Counted from the first letter of the stretch, positions 1-8,224 are shown. The stretch: DNA of 20,790 bases from Alphaproteobacteria bacterium UBA3768 (GCA_002372315.1 DFFU01000022.1:1-20790); one strand, 5' to 3'. The notes: generated from the letters alone by a model not told the origin. Numbers and translations: made by a program.

Positions 1-221
1 GTTTCATTATAGGGGGAAAATTCCGCCAAACTGGGCGCATGACCATTAAAGCCAATTTGTCCCGCCACAACAACAGCGCGCCTTTGTGCCTCCTCAATCA
101 GCTCGTTTGTCCTATTTTTATCCACCACAGAATGATACATCCATACGCCCACGACGGACAATATCCCCATAATGCTCAATGTCCCCAACATCTCTGTTAA
201 ACTGCGCCCGCGCTCTGTCAT
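1..221 (-). CDS. Pilin-like protein with type IV prepilin-style N-terminus (3' end outside window)
   Basis: Only the first 73 codons are visible; the gene runs off the left edge. The protein begins MTERGRSLTEMLGTLSIMG and continues as one hydrophobic helix to about residue 29. A short charged leader ending in Gly, Glu at +5 after that Gly (G/RSLTE) and a following hydrophobic helix is the pattern cut by prepilin peptidase (PilD). The usual Phe or Met at +1 is replaced by Arg. The start is the ATG at 221-219, with a purine-rich GGAAAGG about 8 bases upstream. The probable role is a pseudopilin or pilus-like subunit in the inner membrane; without the C-terminal head it cannot be told whether it is a pilin, a secretion pseudopilin or another helix-anchored surface protein. 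Its GC content is visibly higher than that of the suf genes to its right, and a terminator separates it from them. Confidence 0.75.
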   Translation of the reverse strand, partial: MTERGRSLTEMLGTLSIMGILSVVGVWMYHSVVDKNRTNELIEEAQRRAVVVAGQIGFNGHAPSLAEFSPYNE

Positions 222-242
222 ATTCTGTTACCTTTCCACACG

Positions 243-270
243 AAAAAAGCCACTTTGGCGTATAAGTGGC
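243..270 (-). terminator. Rho-independent terminator, minus strand
   Basis: Read on the minus strand, a perfect 7-bp stem (GCCACTT / AAGTGGC, 8-base loop) is followed at once by six T. It can end transcripts arriving from the right (suf operon or the 333-461 segment) before the pilin-like gene. Confidence 0.75.
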
Positions 271-332
271 TGGATGCTGAAAACTATGCTACAAGTATAG
301 TGCGGTATATTTTTCCGCACGCGGTTTTTATT

Positions 333-461
333 TTACCGCCATCCAACCATATGGTCTTCTGGCGACAAAATGACGCTTTCATCGGGCGCTTGTAGCTTAC
401 GGGCTTTCAGACCCAGCAGATGGACGCCATCCCATCTGAACGATAGGTTAGCAAAAAAATT
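333..461 (-). pseudogene. 5'-truncated coding remnant or part of a structured RNA
   Basis: On the minus strand an open frame runs from just after a TGA (464-462) to TAA at 335-333. It reads like natural protein (for example WDGVHLLGLKARKL, then LSPEDHMVGWR-stop) in a GC-richer patch, but has no ATG, GTG or TTG start, so it looks like the last 40 or so codons of a gene whose 5' part was lost. I do not recognise the family. The competing reading is a non-coding RNA of about 200 nt. A promoter-like sequence lies just upstream (445-473), a perfect hairpin CAGATGG / CCATCTG sits at its 5' end, two tandem hairpins with GCGG / CCGC stems occupy 300-339, and the terminator at 243-270 ends it. 6S, tmRNA, RNase P and SRP RNA signatures were looked for and not seen. 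Confidence 0.4.
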
Positions 462-473
462 TCACAAATGCAA
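445..473 (-). promoter_or_regulatory. Possible sigma70-type promoter
   Basis: On the minus strand TTGCAT (473-468) and TAACCT (450-445) are 17 bases apart, which would start RNA near 438, at the hairpin described for the 333-461 segment. In an AT-rich intergenic stretch this could be chance. Confidence 0.35.
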
Positions 474-490
474 GAAAAAATTATTCCTCT

Positions 491-883
491 CTATAAACCC
501 ATCATGAGTTTTATTTCATCAGAAAGCTTATCCGTTGTCCATGGAGGATCAAATGTCAGGATCACTTTTACCTTTCCCACCCCTACAACTGAAGCCACAG
601 CATGGGCAGCCATTTGAATCATCTCGGGTCCCATCGGACAAGTGGGGGATGTCAGTGTCATTTGAATTTCTACATCCCCATTTTCTTTTTGATCAATTTT
701 ATAAATTAATCCCAAATCATAAACATTAAGCATCAATTCAGGGTCTTGAACAGACTTTAAAGCACCAATAATATCCTCCCGTGAAGCATGTGCAGTATCT
801 GATTGCATCGTCTCACCCGCTTCAGCCGAATAGTCAAATTCTAAAGTTTCAGGCATTGCTGATAAATCTGTTTCATCAATCAT
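491..883 (-). CDS. sufT: SufT-like Fe-S assembly protein (MIP18/DUF59 family)
   Basis: A 130-residue cytosolic protein with one MIP18/DUF59 domain at about residues 35-125. The family helps maturation of Fe-S proteins. Visible family features are the segment DPELMLNVYDLGLIY (48-62) and the conserved cysteine in TSPTCP (Cys82). The first 34 residues are an acidic extension of the kind seen in alphaproteobacterial SUF-operon members. The start ATG overlaps the sufS stop (ATGA, 880-883), so the two are probably translationally coupled, with AGGA upstream inside sufS. It is the last suf gene. SufT naming rests on operon position; PaaD-like proteins share the fold but occur in other operons. Confidence 0.88.
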   Translation of the reverse strand: MIDETDLSAMPETLEFDYSAEAGETMQSDTAHASREDIIGALKSVQDPELMLNVYDLGLIYKIDQKENGDVEIQMTLTSPTCPMGPEMIQMAAHAVASVVGVGKVKVILTFDPPWTTDKLSDEIKLMMGL

Positions 884-2061
884 TTGAAAAATCCTATTGC
901 TTTTTTCAAGGCTACCACAAAGGTATCCACATCTTGTTCATTATTATATAACCCCAGCGAAACGCGAATGCTAGCTGATAAATTAAAAAATTGATGCAAA
1001 GGCATCGCACAATGATGCCCCACGCGCACACATACGTTTTGCTTGGACAAAATCATACTCAAATCATTGGGGTGTATGCCATTTATATTAAAAGAAACCA
1101 ATCCTGACTTTAAATCAGGATTACCCAAAAATTGAATATCCTTCATTTCTTTTAATTGTTGAATCAAATGGGTAAAAACACACTTTCCATGGGCTTGAAC
1201 TTTATCCCATCCGATTTGTTGGACATAATCCAGAGCCGATGATAATCCTATCGCTTCAGCAATGGGAGGAGTTCCCGCCTCTAAACGGGCCGGCAACTGC
1301 GCAAAGGTTGTTTTTTCAACTGACACAATATCAATCATATCCCCCCCAAACTGATAAGGAGGCAATTGTTCCAACACTTCTTTTTTTGCATATAAAACAC
1401 CAATCCCCGTTGGTCCATAGATTTTATGCCCCGAAAAAGCCAAATAATCACAATCCATTTTTTTTACATCAATTGCGCTATGGCAAATACTTTGAGCAGA
1501 ATCAACCAAAACTTTTACCCCATTTTTGTGGGCAAAATTGATAATTTCTTTTACTGGATTCAGTACACCCAGCACATTAGACATCCCTGCAATTGCAACC
1601 AGTTTTGTCTTGGTTGTCAATTTCTTGTTAAAATCATCCATATCCCAAGTACCATCTGGTAAAATACCAAATACTTTAAATGTAGCACCTGATTTTAAAC
1701 ATGCCTGTTGCCACGGTACAAAATTGGCATGGTGTTCTGAAATACAAACTAAAACTTCATCCCCTGTCTTCAAAGTTTGAGCATAACCTGATGCCACCAA
1801 ATTAATAGCCTCTGTAGCTCCTTTTGTAAAAATAATTTCCTTTTTATCTGCACTAATAAAATCCGCAACCGTTTGACGTGCATCTTCATACATCTGAGTA
1901 GCCCTACTAGCCAAAGCGCAAGTACCGCGATGGACATTGGAGTACTGATGTGTATAAAAACTAAGCATTGTATCCAAAACAGGCTTTGGTTTTTGGCTTG
2001 AGGCAGCCGAATCCAAATATATTAGTTGATCATCAAAAATAGGGAAATCTTCTTTAAACAT
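880..2061 (-). CDS. sufS: Cysteine desulfurase SufS
   Basis: A 393-residue PLP-dependent class V aminotransferase-fold enzyme that takes sulfur from L-cysteine as an enzyme-bound persulfide for Fe-S assembly. Visible landmarks: SEHHANFVPW (109-118, His stacking on PLP), DSAQ (187-190), the PLP-binding lysine in SGHK (Lys213) and the active-site cysteine in RVGHHCAMPL (Cys351); most relatives have RAGHHC. Length is normal for group II desulfurases. It overlaps sufD by 8 bases and sufT by 4. Group II enzymes usually need a SufE or SufU partner to accept sulfur; neither gene is in this window, so the partner must lie elsewhere. Confidence 0.96.
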   Translation of the reverse strand: MFKEDFPIFDDQLIYLDSAASSQKPKPVLDTMLSFYTHQYSNVHRGTCALASRATQMYEDARQTVADFISADKKEIIFTKGATEAINLVASGYAQTLKTGDEVLVCISEHHANFVPWQQACLKSGATFKVFGILPDGTWDMDDFNKKLTTKTKLVAIAGMSNVLGVLNPVKEIINFAHKNGVKVLVDSAQSICHSAIDVKKMDCDYLAFSGHKIYGPTGIGVLYAKKEVLEQLPPYQFGGDMIDIVSVEKTTFAQLPARLEAGTPPIAEAIGLSSALDYVQQIGWDKVQAHGKCVFTHLIQQLKEMKDIQFLGNPDLKSGLVSFNINGIHPNDLSMILSKQNVCVRVGHHCAMPLHQFFNLSASIRVSLGLYNNEQDVDTFVVALKKAIGFFK

Positions 2062-2671
2062 TTTTATCCATCCAGTTTGAAATTAACTCATCAAAATCTT
2101 TTGGCATTAAGTCCCCCAAAAATGACCGTAGAAGTAATCGTTTTGCTTCTTGTTCAGGTAAACCGCGAGCCAATAGATAGAATAGTTGATTTTGGTCTAA
2201 AGGACCAACAGCTGAACCATGGGCACATTGAACATCGTCTGCCCAAATTTCCAACTGTGGTGTTGCAGATACAGTTGCTTTTGGGGACAATAAAATTCCT
2301 CTATGATTTTGCAGACCATTGCATTTCTGTGCATATTCTGGAATTTCAATTGTGCCAATAAAATTAACATACCCAGAATCTGTAATTAATCCTTTAATTT
2401 GCTGTTTTGAAAGAGTGTTTTTAACTTTATGTAAAACTTTAATATTTATATTTATCTTATTGTTTTTATTAACTAAATAAGCGCAATTTATATGACATTT
2501 TGCATTCTCACCATTCAACACAACCAAAACATCCAAGGAAGCATCCGTTTGCAAAAAATCCGCACACAAAAATCCATCTTTTTGAACTTCAAAAACCCAC
2601 GACTCAGAATTTGGATTTTTTACATCCGTATTGAGTTTTTCTGCGATCAAAAAAGGATTAAAATTTGTCAT
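2054..2671 (-). CDS. sufD: Short SufD, Fe-S scaffold subunit
   Basis: SufD pairs with SufB and SufC in the SufBC2D scaffold that builds Fe-S clusters in the cytosol. The C-terminal half fits: a beta-helix-like stretch, then WADDVQCAHGSAVG with the conserved His near the SufB-SufD interface, and LARGLPEQEAKRLLLR, the C-terminal helical signature. At about 205 residues it is roughly half the usual length of 400 or more; the N-terminal helical domain and much of the beta-helix are missing. I chose the ATG at 2671 over the upstream TTG at 2686 because it fits the spacing of GAGG inside sufC. It overlaps the end of sufC by 14 bases and the start of sufS by 8. No frameshifted N-terminal half is visible, because sufC fills the upstream sequence. 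Confidence 0.87.
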   Translation of the reverse strand: MTNFNPFLIAEKLNTDVKNPNSESWVFEVQKDGFLCADFLQTDASLDVLVVLNGENAKCHINCAYLVNKNNKININIKVLHKVKNTLSKQQIKGLITDSGYVNFIGTIEIPEYAQKCNGLQNHRGILLSPKATVSATPQLEIWADDVQCAHGSAVGPLDQNQLFYLLARGLPEQEAKRLLLRSFLGDLMPKDFDELISNWMDKNV

Positions 2672-3392
2672 AACCTTTTGCCTCAATTTCCTTAACCAAT
2701 TCAGCCGATCCAGTTATCAATACACGACCCTCACGCATTACAGACACTCTATCTGGTTGAACATACTGTAGCAAATCATCATGGTGAGTAATAATCATGA
2801 AACTGCGATGGACCTCACGCATAACAGAAACAGCCTTTCCAACCAGTTTCAATGCATCAACATCCAACCCTGAATCCATTTCATCCAAGACACAGAAATC
2901 AGGTTCCAACATAGCCATTTGAAAAGTTTCCAAACGCTTTTTTTCCCCACCTGAAAATCCCACATTCACAGAACGCTTAAGCATTTCTGAAGTAATATCC
3001 AATGCTTTTGCCCGCAAATTCATATACTTCATAAATTGAACAGCATCCATGGGTTGCTGTCCCAAGAATTTACGTTTAGCATTCAATGCCGCTTTCAAAA
3101 ATTGAGCCATTCCTACACCAGGCAATTCAACAGGATATTGAAACGCCAAAAACACCCCACTATTTGCGCGTTCATCCGGTTTCATTTTTAATAAATTTTG
3201 CCCTTTAAATAAGATTTCACCCTCTGTCACAGTATAGGCTGGATGCCCAGCAATTACAGACGCCAAAGTACTTTTACCACATCCATTAGGTCCCATAATC
3301 GCATGAACCTCACCTGTTTGAATTGTTAAATTCAAGCCTTTCAAAATTTCTTTATCCCCTACCCGTGCATGTAAATTTTTAATTTCCAACAT
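2658..3392 (-). CDS. sufC: SufC, ATPase of the SUF Fe-S assembly complex
   Basis: A 244-residue ABC-type ATPase, soluble rather than a transporter, that dimerises on SufB-SufD and drives scaffold rearrangement. All nucleotide-binding motifs are present: Walker A GPNGCGKST (34-42), the signature SGGEKKR (147-153) and Walker B FCVLDE (166-171), followed by MDSGLDVDAL. The SufC-type D-loop DSGLD and the EKKR signature separate it from transporter ATPases, and the switch histidine lies in ITHH (201-204). Its ATG follows the sufB stop after a single base, and its 3' end overlaps sufD. Confidence 0.96.
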   Translation of the reverse strand: MLEIKNLHARVGDKEILKGLNLTIQTGEVHAIMGPNGCGKSTLASVIAGHPAYTVTEGEILFKGQNLLKMKPDERANSGVFLAFQYPVELPGVGMAQFLKAALNAKRKFLGQQPMDAVQFMKYMNLRAKALDITSEMLKRSVNVGFSGGEKKRLETFQMAMLEPDFCVLDEMDSGLDVDALKLVGKAVSVMREVHRSFMIITHHDDLLQYVQPDRVSVMREGRVLITGSAELVKEIEAKGYDKF

Positions 3393-3393
3393 G

Positions 3394-4830
3394 TTATCCT
3401 ACACTTCCTTCCAATTGAATACCAATAAGTTTTTGTGCTTCTATTGCAAATTCCAAAGGCAACCGCTGCATCACATCACGACAAAAACCATTGACAATCA
3501 AACCAACAGCCTCCTCTGCTGAAAGCCCCCTTTGCATTGCATAATATAATTGTTCTTCACTGATTTTACTGGTTGTTGCTTCATGCTCTATTGTGGCTGT
3601 TTCATTAGATGATATCATGACTGGAATCGTGTGTGCCCCACATTTATCCCCAATCAACAAACTGTCACATTTACTAACATTTTTGGCATAATCAGCGTTA
3701 GGCGCCATCTTAACCATTCCCCGATAGGTGTTTGATGATAATCCCGCCGAAATACCCTTTGAAATTATCGTAGAGGTTGTATTTTTACCCAAATGGATCA
3801 TCTTAGTCCCTGTATCAGATTGTTGATGATTATTTGTCATGGCTACAGAATAAAACTCCCCAACTGCATTATCTCCCTTTAAAACGCAACTGGGGTATTT
3901 CCAAGTAATAGCAGATCCTGTTTCCACTTGAGTCCACGAAAGTTTGGCATTATCTAAAATAAGGCCTCTTTTAGTTACAAAATTATAAATTCCCCCCTTA
4001 CCATCTTTATCACCTGGATACCAGTTTTGAACGGTAGAATATTTGACATTTGCCTTATCTTTTACAACAATTTCAACCACAGCCGCATGTAACTGATTTT
4101 CATCACGTTGTGGTGCGGTACACCCTTCCAAATAACTAACCGAAGACTCCTCATCTGCAATAATCAGCGTGCGTTCAAATTGCCCAGCTTGTTTGGCATT
4201 AATACGAAAATAACTAGATAATTCCATAGGGCATTGAACACCTTTAGGAATATAAACAAAAGAGCCATCAGAAAACACAGCGCTATTTAAGCAAGCAAAA
4301 AAGTTATCTGTATATGGCACAACAGATCCCAGATATTGTTTTACCAATTCTGGATATTGCTTGACTGCCTCTCCAAAAGAGCAAAACAAAATACCTCGTT
4401 TTTTAAGTTCTGTAGAATATGTCGTTGTAATAGAAGTACTATCAAAAATAGCATCCACAGCCACACCTGCCAACTGTTTTTGCTCTTTGAGTGGAATTCC
4501 CAATTTTTCATAAGTCTTTAAAATTTCAGGATCTACCTCATCCAACGACTTCGGCGCTATTTTATGTGGTGCAGAATAATAATAAAGATCCTGATAATCA
4601 ATGGCTGGATAACTTCCTTTTAGCCAGTGTGGTTCTTTCATTGTTAAAAATTTTTGATATGCTTTTAAACGAAAATCTAACAACCAGTCAGGTTCTTCTT
4701 TTTTTTGAGAAATATAACGAATAACTCTTTCATTTAACCCTTTGGGGGCATATTCAGGTTTAACATCCGTTTCAAAGCCTTCTTTGTAGGGCGAATTAAC
4801 TACTTCCAAAATTTGTGATTGATTTTTCAT
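3394..4830 (-). CDS. sufB: SufB, Fe-S scaffold subunit
   Basis: A 478-residue core scaffold protein on which the nascent cluster forms with SufD. Family landmarks include VQCPMELSSYFRIN, EGCTAPQRDENQLHAA, the stretch KCDSLLIGDKCGAHTIP that carries the essential C-terminal cysteine region, and HEATTSKISEEQLYYAMQRG near the C-terminus. Length matches the alphaproteobacterial norm. It is the first gene of the operon. Many relatives have an IscR or RirA-type regulator in front; here the upstream neighbour is a divergent signalling gene, so no local Fe-S regulator is visible. No strong Shine-Dalgarno lies at the usual distance before the ATG. Confidence 0.96.
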   Translation of the reverse strand: MKNQSQILEVVNSPYKEGFETDVKPEYAPKGLNERVIRYISQKKEEPDWLLDFRLKAYQKFLTMKEPHWLKGSYPAIDYQDLYYYSAPHKIAPKSLDEVDPEILKTYEKLGIPLKEQKQLAGVAVDAIFDSTSITTTYSTELKKRGILFCSFGEAVKQYPELVKQYLGSVVPYTDNFFACLNSAVFSDGSFVYIPKGVQCPMELSSYFRINAKQAGQFERTLIIADEESSVSYLEGCTAPQRDENQLHAAVVEIVVKDKANVKYSTVQNWYPGDKDGKGGIYNFVTKRGLILDNAKLSWTQVETGSAITWKYPSCVLKGDNAVGEFYSVAMTNNHQQSDTGTKMIHLGKNTTSTIISKGISAGLSSNTYRGMVKMAPNADYAKNVSKCDSLLIGDKCGAHTIPVMISSNETATIEHEATTSKISEEQLYYAMQRGLSAEEAVGLIVNGFCRDVMQRLPLEFAIEAQKLIGIQLEGSVG

Positions 4831-4837
4831 ACATAAA

Positions 4838-4866
4838 AATATGCCCTATTTTCAAAAAAAAGTCAA
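4838..4866 (-). promoter_or_regulatory. Candidate promoter of the suf operon
   Basis: On the minus strand TTGACT (4866-4861) and CATATT (4843-4838) are 17 bases apart. The predicted start of RNA falls at about 4831, next to the sufB ATG at 4830, which would give a leaderless or nearly leaderless message. Confidence 0.4.
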
Positions 4867-4935
4867 GAAAAAGTATTTTTTGCTTGCAAGTTAAGATAAA
4901 AAAAGTTACTCTGTTTTTATAATTGGAGAAAATAT

Positions 4936-5946
4936 ATGAACATGTTTGTTTTTTTTATGATTTTTTCTGTATGGGCAATTCTTGCAACCGTGTACTGCTT
5001 TTTTTTGAATAAAAGAATTAAATTACTTCAAAACAAAGTAGAAAGTTTATCAGATGAAAATACCGAAAAATCTAATCAAATTAGCAAGTTTAATCAAAAA
5101 AATACAGATCCTCTAGGGCCATGGTTATCCCCCAGCAGTAAAAGTTATACAATACATTTAGATAGCCATGGTAAAATAACCTATATTGATGACAATCTTT
5201 TAAATTTATTAGGCTACAATAAAAAAGAATTGTTAGGCAGAAATATATATGGCACCTTAATGTCATCTATTTCCAATAAAGAACCTTTAGAAACAAATAT
5301 TATAAAACGTATTTTTAAAAATCCACGTCTTTACACCGAACATGAAACAGAATTAAAAACAAAAGCAAACGATAAAGTTTGGATTACTTGGACAAATAAA
5401 ATGGTGTATGACACACATAAGAAACCCACTGAACTTTATTCTGTTGGTTTTGATGTTACAAAGCGCAAAATTTTAGAATCAGAATTACAATTTCTGGCTT
5501 CAAAAGACCCTCAAACTAACAGCTTAAATAAATTATCACTGTTGGAAATCGGCCATCGAGAACTCAAACGTAGTATCCGATACAAACACGAGTTTTCTGT
5601 TTTGGCATTAAAAATATTTTTCAAAAATGATGAAAATGTATCTTTGAAAAAAAGTGAACAACTTTTACAGCAGGTCATTACTTTATGTCGCCATACAATT
5701 CGTGATGTTGATTATATCGGTCGCATTGGCGAAACGGAATTTTGCATCCTCCTACCAGAAACCCCTGTTAATCAAGTAAAATATTTGCAAAAAAGAATAC
5801 AAAATGTTATAGAGGATTTTAATCGCAAAAAGTCTAACCCTGCGTATATAAAGTTTGGCTATTCTGGTTATATAGCTCAAGATACGTCATTGGATGATAT
5901 CATTGTACGTGCATTACAAAATACAGATAAAAAGGTGAAAAAATGA
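4936..5946 (+). CDS. Membrane-anchored PAS protein with degenerate GGDEF domain
   Basis: 336 residues: one N-terminal membrane helix (about 3-25), a short basic/coiled linker, a PAS domain (about 70-175, HLDSHGKITYIDDNLLNLLGY through the C-terminal GFDVTKRK PAC-like end), then a GGDEF-fold domain to the end. GGDEF domains make cyclic di-GMP from two GTP, but here the signature is GETEF (265-269): the second Gly is Glu and the metal-binding Asp/Glu is Thr. The usual DxLTGLxNR is DPQTNSLNK from Asp191. I infer a catalytically dead or strongly altered domain, perhaps a GTP or c-di-GMP sensor or a dimerisation module. The start has a GGAG 7 bases upstream. It is ATGA-coupled to the mutarotase gene, giving an unusual signalling-metabolism operon. 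Confidence 0.88.
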   Translation: MNMFVFFMIFSVWAILATVYCFFLNKRIKLLQNKVESLSDENTEKSNQISKFNQKNTDPLGPWLSPSSKSYTIHLDSHGKITYIDDNLLNLLGYNKKELLGRNIYGTLMSSISNKEPLETNIIKRIFKNPRLYTEHETELKTKANDKVWITWTNKMVYDTHKKPTELYSVGFDVTKRKILESELQFLASKDPQTNSLNKLSLLEIGHRELKRSIRYKHEFSVLALKIFFKNDENVSLKKSEQLLQQVITLCRHTIRDVDYIGRIGETEFCILLPETPVNQVKYLQKRIQNVIEDFNRKKSNPAYIKFGYSGYIAQDTSLDDIIVRALQNTDKKVKK

Positions 5947-6815
5947 CACAACTTATTTTAAAAAATGAAAAATTGTCTTTGGGAATTTTGCCCAATTGTG
6001 GTGGCTCTTTATCTTTTTTAAAGTATAAAGGAAAAGATATTTTAAGACCCTGCGATCCAAATGAAAATGAAGCAAACAACTCTTCATTATTTCCAATGAT
6101 TCCTTATACCAGTTTTATCTCTGATGGACATTTTCCTTATTTTGGAATCACACGTACCGTACCAACAAATTCATCCATTAGTAAGTATCCTATGCATGGG
6201 GATGTTTGGCGATCAAAATTAAAAGTCATTAAACAATCTGAATCCAGTGTTGAACTGCAATTGGTTCATAAGAAATTGGAGGGTTTTCCATATGATTACA
6301 CGACTTATGTCATTTATACTTTAAAGGAAAATGATTTGTTGATTACCCTTAAATTACAAAATGATACACCACTACCTATGCCCTATGGTTTGGGGATTCA
6401 TCCTTTTTTTAAACTTGACAAATCAACAATGATTCAATATAACGCCCAAAATATTTGGTTTCGCGGAGGTGATCCAATTTTGGGACATCCTTATGCAATT
6501 CCACCGGCTCTAGATTTTTCAAACGCACGAACTATTCCACACGAAACAATAGATATCAGTGTTGATAATTGGGATAGCAAAGCCACAGTATTTTATGAAA
6601 ATTGTACAGTTAAAATTCAAGCTGATGAAACTTTTACCCATTTAATATTGCATGCACCTCGCGGTAAAGACTTTTTCTGTTTAGAACCTGTTTCACACAC
6701 CCCAGATGCCTTTAATCTGGCTGCACAAGGAGTAGTTGGTACAGGCATTCAAAGTTTGGGACCAAAAGAAAAGGTATCCAATACAATTATTTTTTCACTG
6801 AAAGGAAATGAATGA
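5943..6815 (+). CDS. Aldose 1-epimerase (mutarotase) family protein
   Basis: 290 residues with the galactose-mutarotase fold. The enzyme interconverts alpha and beta anomers of aldohexoses in the cytosol. Catalytic-type residues are in place: the HG motif in PMHGDVWR (His85), GIHPFF (His153, general acid) and CLEPVSH (Glu248, general base). The family also holds hexose-6-phosphate mutarotases (YeaD type) and other sugar epimerases, so the substrate is not certain. It overlaps its upstream neighbour by 4 bases and pyruvate kinase by 4 bases, which suggests one coupled transcript feeding hexose use into lower glycolysis. Confidence 0.85.
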   Translation: MTQLILKNEKLSLGILPNCGGSLSFLKYKGKDILRPCDPNENEANNSSLFPMIPYTSFISDGHFPYFGITRTVPTNSSISKYPMHGDVWRSKLKVIKQSESSVELQLVHKKLEGFPYDYTTYVIYTLKENDLLITLKLQNDTPLPMPYGLGIHPFFKLDKSTMIQYNAQNIWFRGGDPILGHPYAIPPALDFSNARTIPHETIDISVDNWDSKATVFYENCTVKIQADETFTHLILHAPRGKDFFCLEPVSHTPDAFNLAAQGVVGTGIQSLGPKEKVSNTIIFSLKGNE

Positions 6816-8224
6816 TACCTTTAACAAAAATTATTGCAACATTGGGACCAAGTACTTCTTCTGAAAAAATGATTTCAGATATTGCAAATGCAGGCGCCTC
6901 TATTTTTCGTCTAAATTTTAGTCATGGTAGCTATACGGATCATTTGAAACGAATTCAAATTATTCGCAATCTTGCCCATAAAAATAAGACACACTACACC
7001 ATTTTAGCTGATATGCAAGGTCCCAAATTAAGGGTTGGCCATTTTGAAAATAATCAAGTCTTTTTAAAGCAAGGACAAACATTTATTCTAGATGCAGATA
7101 AAAAAACAGGAAATGAAGACAGAGTTCAACTCCCCCATCCAGAGATTTTTAAAGTTTTAAAACCTAAAATGAACCTTTTGCTGAATGACGGCAAGATTGT
7201 TTTAAAAGTACAAAAAGTGACACCCAAACAAATCTCAACAAAAGTTATTGTAGGTGGAGAACTTTCCGATCATAAAGGTGTCAATGTTCCAGATGTTATT
7301 TTGCCCATCAGTGCATTAACATCAAAAGATAAAAAAGATTTGAAATTTGCACTTGATGCAAACGTAGATTGGATTTGTTTATCATTTGTGCAAAAACCAG
7401 ATGATATCCGATTGGCACGCCGTTTAATTGGCGATAAGGCCATGATCTTGGCCAAAATTGAAAAACCAGCCGCCGTACAAAATATTACAGAAATTGTGTC
7501 AGAAGCTGATGCTGTAATGGTTGCTCGCGGAGATTTGGGCGTTGAATGTCCATTAGCAGCAGTCCCTGGATTACAACGCAAAATCATTGCCGCTTGCCGC
7601 TTGGCAGGTAAACCCGTAGTTGTCGCCACACAAATGTTGGAAAGTATGATAGAAGCCCCCGTTGCTACACGTGCTGAAGTATCCGACATTTCTACAGCAG
7701 TTTGTGAAGGCGCTGATGCAATTATGCTTTCGGCCGAAACAGCTGCTGGAAAATATCCTGTTCAGGCTGTTCAAACTATGCGTCAAGTTATATTACAAAC
7801 ACAAGAAGATCCCGATTACCACCAGTATTTATCTGCACTACGCCTACCACTGGATGGCACAATTGCATGCGCCATCACTTCTTCAATGCGTCGCATGATT
7901 CAATCCTTAGAGCATCCTGCCTGTATCGCTACCTATTCTGTTTCAGGTCGCACAACCTTACGTGTTGCAAGGGAAAGAGCATTAGTTCCTATTTTAGGAA
8001 TGACTATTTCGGAAAAAACAGCCAATCAAATGGGACTAATTTGGGGTGTTGTTCCTATTTTAAGCAAGACTGTGAAACACATTGGGGAAATTGCACCATT
8101 GGCCAAAAATCTCGCCAAAAACAAAAAATTGATTACTAAAGGACAGCAAATGATTATTACCGCAGGTTATCCTTTCGGTCACCAAGGATCAACGAATATA
8201 TTACATATTGTTGATTCTGATTAA
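6812..8224 (+). CDS. pyk: Pyruvate kinase
   Basis: 470 residues, full length. It converts phosphoenolpyruvate and ADP to pyruvate and ATP in the cytosol. Landmarks: the N-terminal ATLGPS, FRLNFSHG (Arg33, Asn35, Ser37), the active-site helix ILAKIEKPAAV (Lys215, Glu217), VARGDLGVE (Asp241), the ATQMLESM and SAETAAGKYP loops, and a C-terminal allosteric domain. At the position equal to muscle Glu117 it has Lys72 (in MQGPKLRVG), with Gln69 in place of Lys114. In the pyruvate kinase family a Lys at position 117 is linked with K+-independent activity, so K+ independence is predicted here. The start ATG overlaps the mutarotase stop, with AAAGGA upstream. Confidence 0.96.
   Translation: MIPLTKIIATLGPSTSSEKMISDIANAGASIFRLNFSHGSYTDHLKRIQIIRNLAHKNKTHYTILADMQGPKLRVGHFENNQVFLKQGQTFILDADKKTGNEDRVQLPHPEIFKVLKPKMNLLLNDGKIVLKVQKVTPKQISTKVIVGGELSDHKGVNVPDVILPISALTSKDKKDLKFALDANVDWICLSFVQKPDDIRLARRLIGDKAMILAKIEKPAAVQNITEIVSEADAVMVARGDLGVECPLAAVPGLQRKIIAACRLAGKPVVVATQMLESMIEAPVATRAEVSDISTAVCEGADAIMLSAETAAGKYPVQAVQTMRQVILQTQEDPDYHQYLSALRLPLDGTIACAITSSMRRMIQSLEHPACIATYSVSGRTTLRVARERALVPILGMTISEKTANQMGLIWGVVPILSKTVKHIGEIAPLAKNLAKNKKLITKGQQMIITAGYPFGHQGSTNILHIVDSD

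Noticed and set aside
4918..4923. A perfect TATAAT before the PAS-GGDEF gene.
   Set aside because: It is only 12 bases from the ATG and overlaps the region of the ribosome site GGAG, so transcription from it would remove the Shine-Dalgarno; the true promoter is probably further upstream and not clear.
7270..7689. A 139-codon antisense frame inside pyk.
   Set aside because: Shadow of a well-conserved coding frame; the same holds for the long antisense frames in cckA, sufS and tolC.
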